Shown in pieces: positions 63,733-64,000 of a DNA stretch of 64,000 nt. The stretch is taken from contig NZ_KB900619.1 in NCBI RefSeq assembly GCF_000379025.1, positions 137,207 to 201,206 on the forward strand, read 5' to 3'. Positions within the stretch are counted from its first letter, which is position 1. The number at the start of each line of letters is the position of its first letter. Position numbers and translations under genes: made by a program. The stretch comes from Orenia marismortui DSM 5156. GTDB lineage: Bacteria > Bacillota > Halanaerobiia > Halobacteroidales > Halobacteroidaceae. Below the pieces are notes generated by a model, which worked only from the letters and a program-made list of their open reading frames with translations, was not told the origin of the DNA and did not search any database.

Positions 63733-64000
63733 TGCAATCCCTCCTAATAGCTTCTATATATAATATATGATTTGATAGTAATAAAATAGAATTCAAAGCA
63801 GAAATAATAATAATTTTCTAAGCCAATCCTGTGTAATGGTTCAAAATAAACTTAACTCCATAACCCTTTTTCGAGCTTAGTGACTCCTTTATGCCTATTA
63901 GAATTAGAGTTAAAGTGAAATATAAAGGATTTTAACTTTTAAATATAGACTTACACAAAAGCTATACCTATACAATATAAAAATAAGAAAGAGGAATTAT
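63733..64000. other. Right end of window, no gene seen
   Basis: The stretch is AT-rich. The final bases AAGAGGAATTAT look like a plus-strand ribosome site, but any gene would start beyond the window. Confidence 0.3.

Overview
The window reads as chromosome of a low-GC, anaerobic, spore-forming but diderm Firmicute, most likely a member of the Halanaerobiales (Halobacteroidaceae type). The base composition is strongly AT-rich. Gram-positive-phylum genes such as a SpoVK-type ATPase next to hfq sit beside a complete type II secretion gene cluster with an outer-membrane secretin. No rRNA, tRNA or CRISPR array was recognised. Almost every gene is on the minus strand, so operons read from high to low coordinates. 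The genus assignment is inference.

Layout. 1-4.0 kb: c-di-GMP signalling proteins, small membrane and zinc-ribbon proteins, a ferritin-like protein. 4.1-11.2 kb: an addB-addA recombination nuclease operon followed by a frameshifted nuclease-like gene. 11.9-25.7 kb: a type 1-like BREX phage-defence island, brxA-brxB-brxC-[hepT-mntA]-pglX-[pRiA4b ORF-3-like gene]-pglZ, without a recognisable brxL. A HEPN/MNT toxin-antitoxin pair is embedded in it, and all gaps but two carry the same 7-bp repeat family. 26.0-27.8 kb: a decayed prophage head module. 28.0-30.7 kb: a secreted leucine-rich-repeat protein and a lysozyme-like coiled-coil protein. 31.0-31.4 kb: a GC-rich, non-coding, very highly structured segment that looks like a large non-coding RNA. 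32.1-33.6 kb: small membrane proteins and a second ferritin-like protein.

33.8-43 kb is mostly housekeeping: an ABC importer of the NitT/TauT type, a TPR protein, pssA-psd for phosphatidylethanolamine synthesis, dapF, a membrane TPR protein and a secreted GH13 alpha-amylase. 43.5-49.4 kb is an RHS/YD-repeat polymorphic-toxin graveyard. It holds a TNT-type (NAD glycohydrolase) tip with its immunity gene, an orphan tip with an unknown toxin domain and a membrane-type immunity candidate, and at least two decayed tips broken up by an Rpn-type nuclease/transposase gene. 49.5-59.4 kb is the type II secretion operon (gspK-C-E-F-G-H-I-J-L-M-D). 59.6-63.7 kb carries a PQQ-like propeller protein, hfq, a small membrane Cys protein, a UbiA-like membrane protein, a small GTPase and a SpoVK-like AAA ATPase.

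The most notable items are the candidate large structured RNA at 31,003-31,425, the repeat-studded BREX island with its embedded toxin-antitoxin pair and non-canonical gene, the RHS tip array with a TNT toxin, and a 65-bp near-identical duplication shared by two unrelated genes 28 kb apart.
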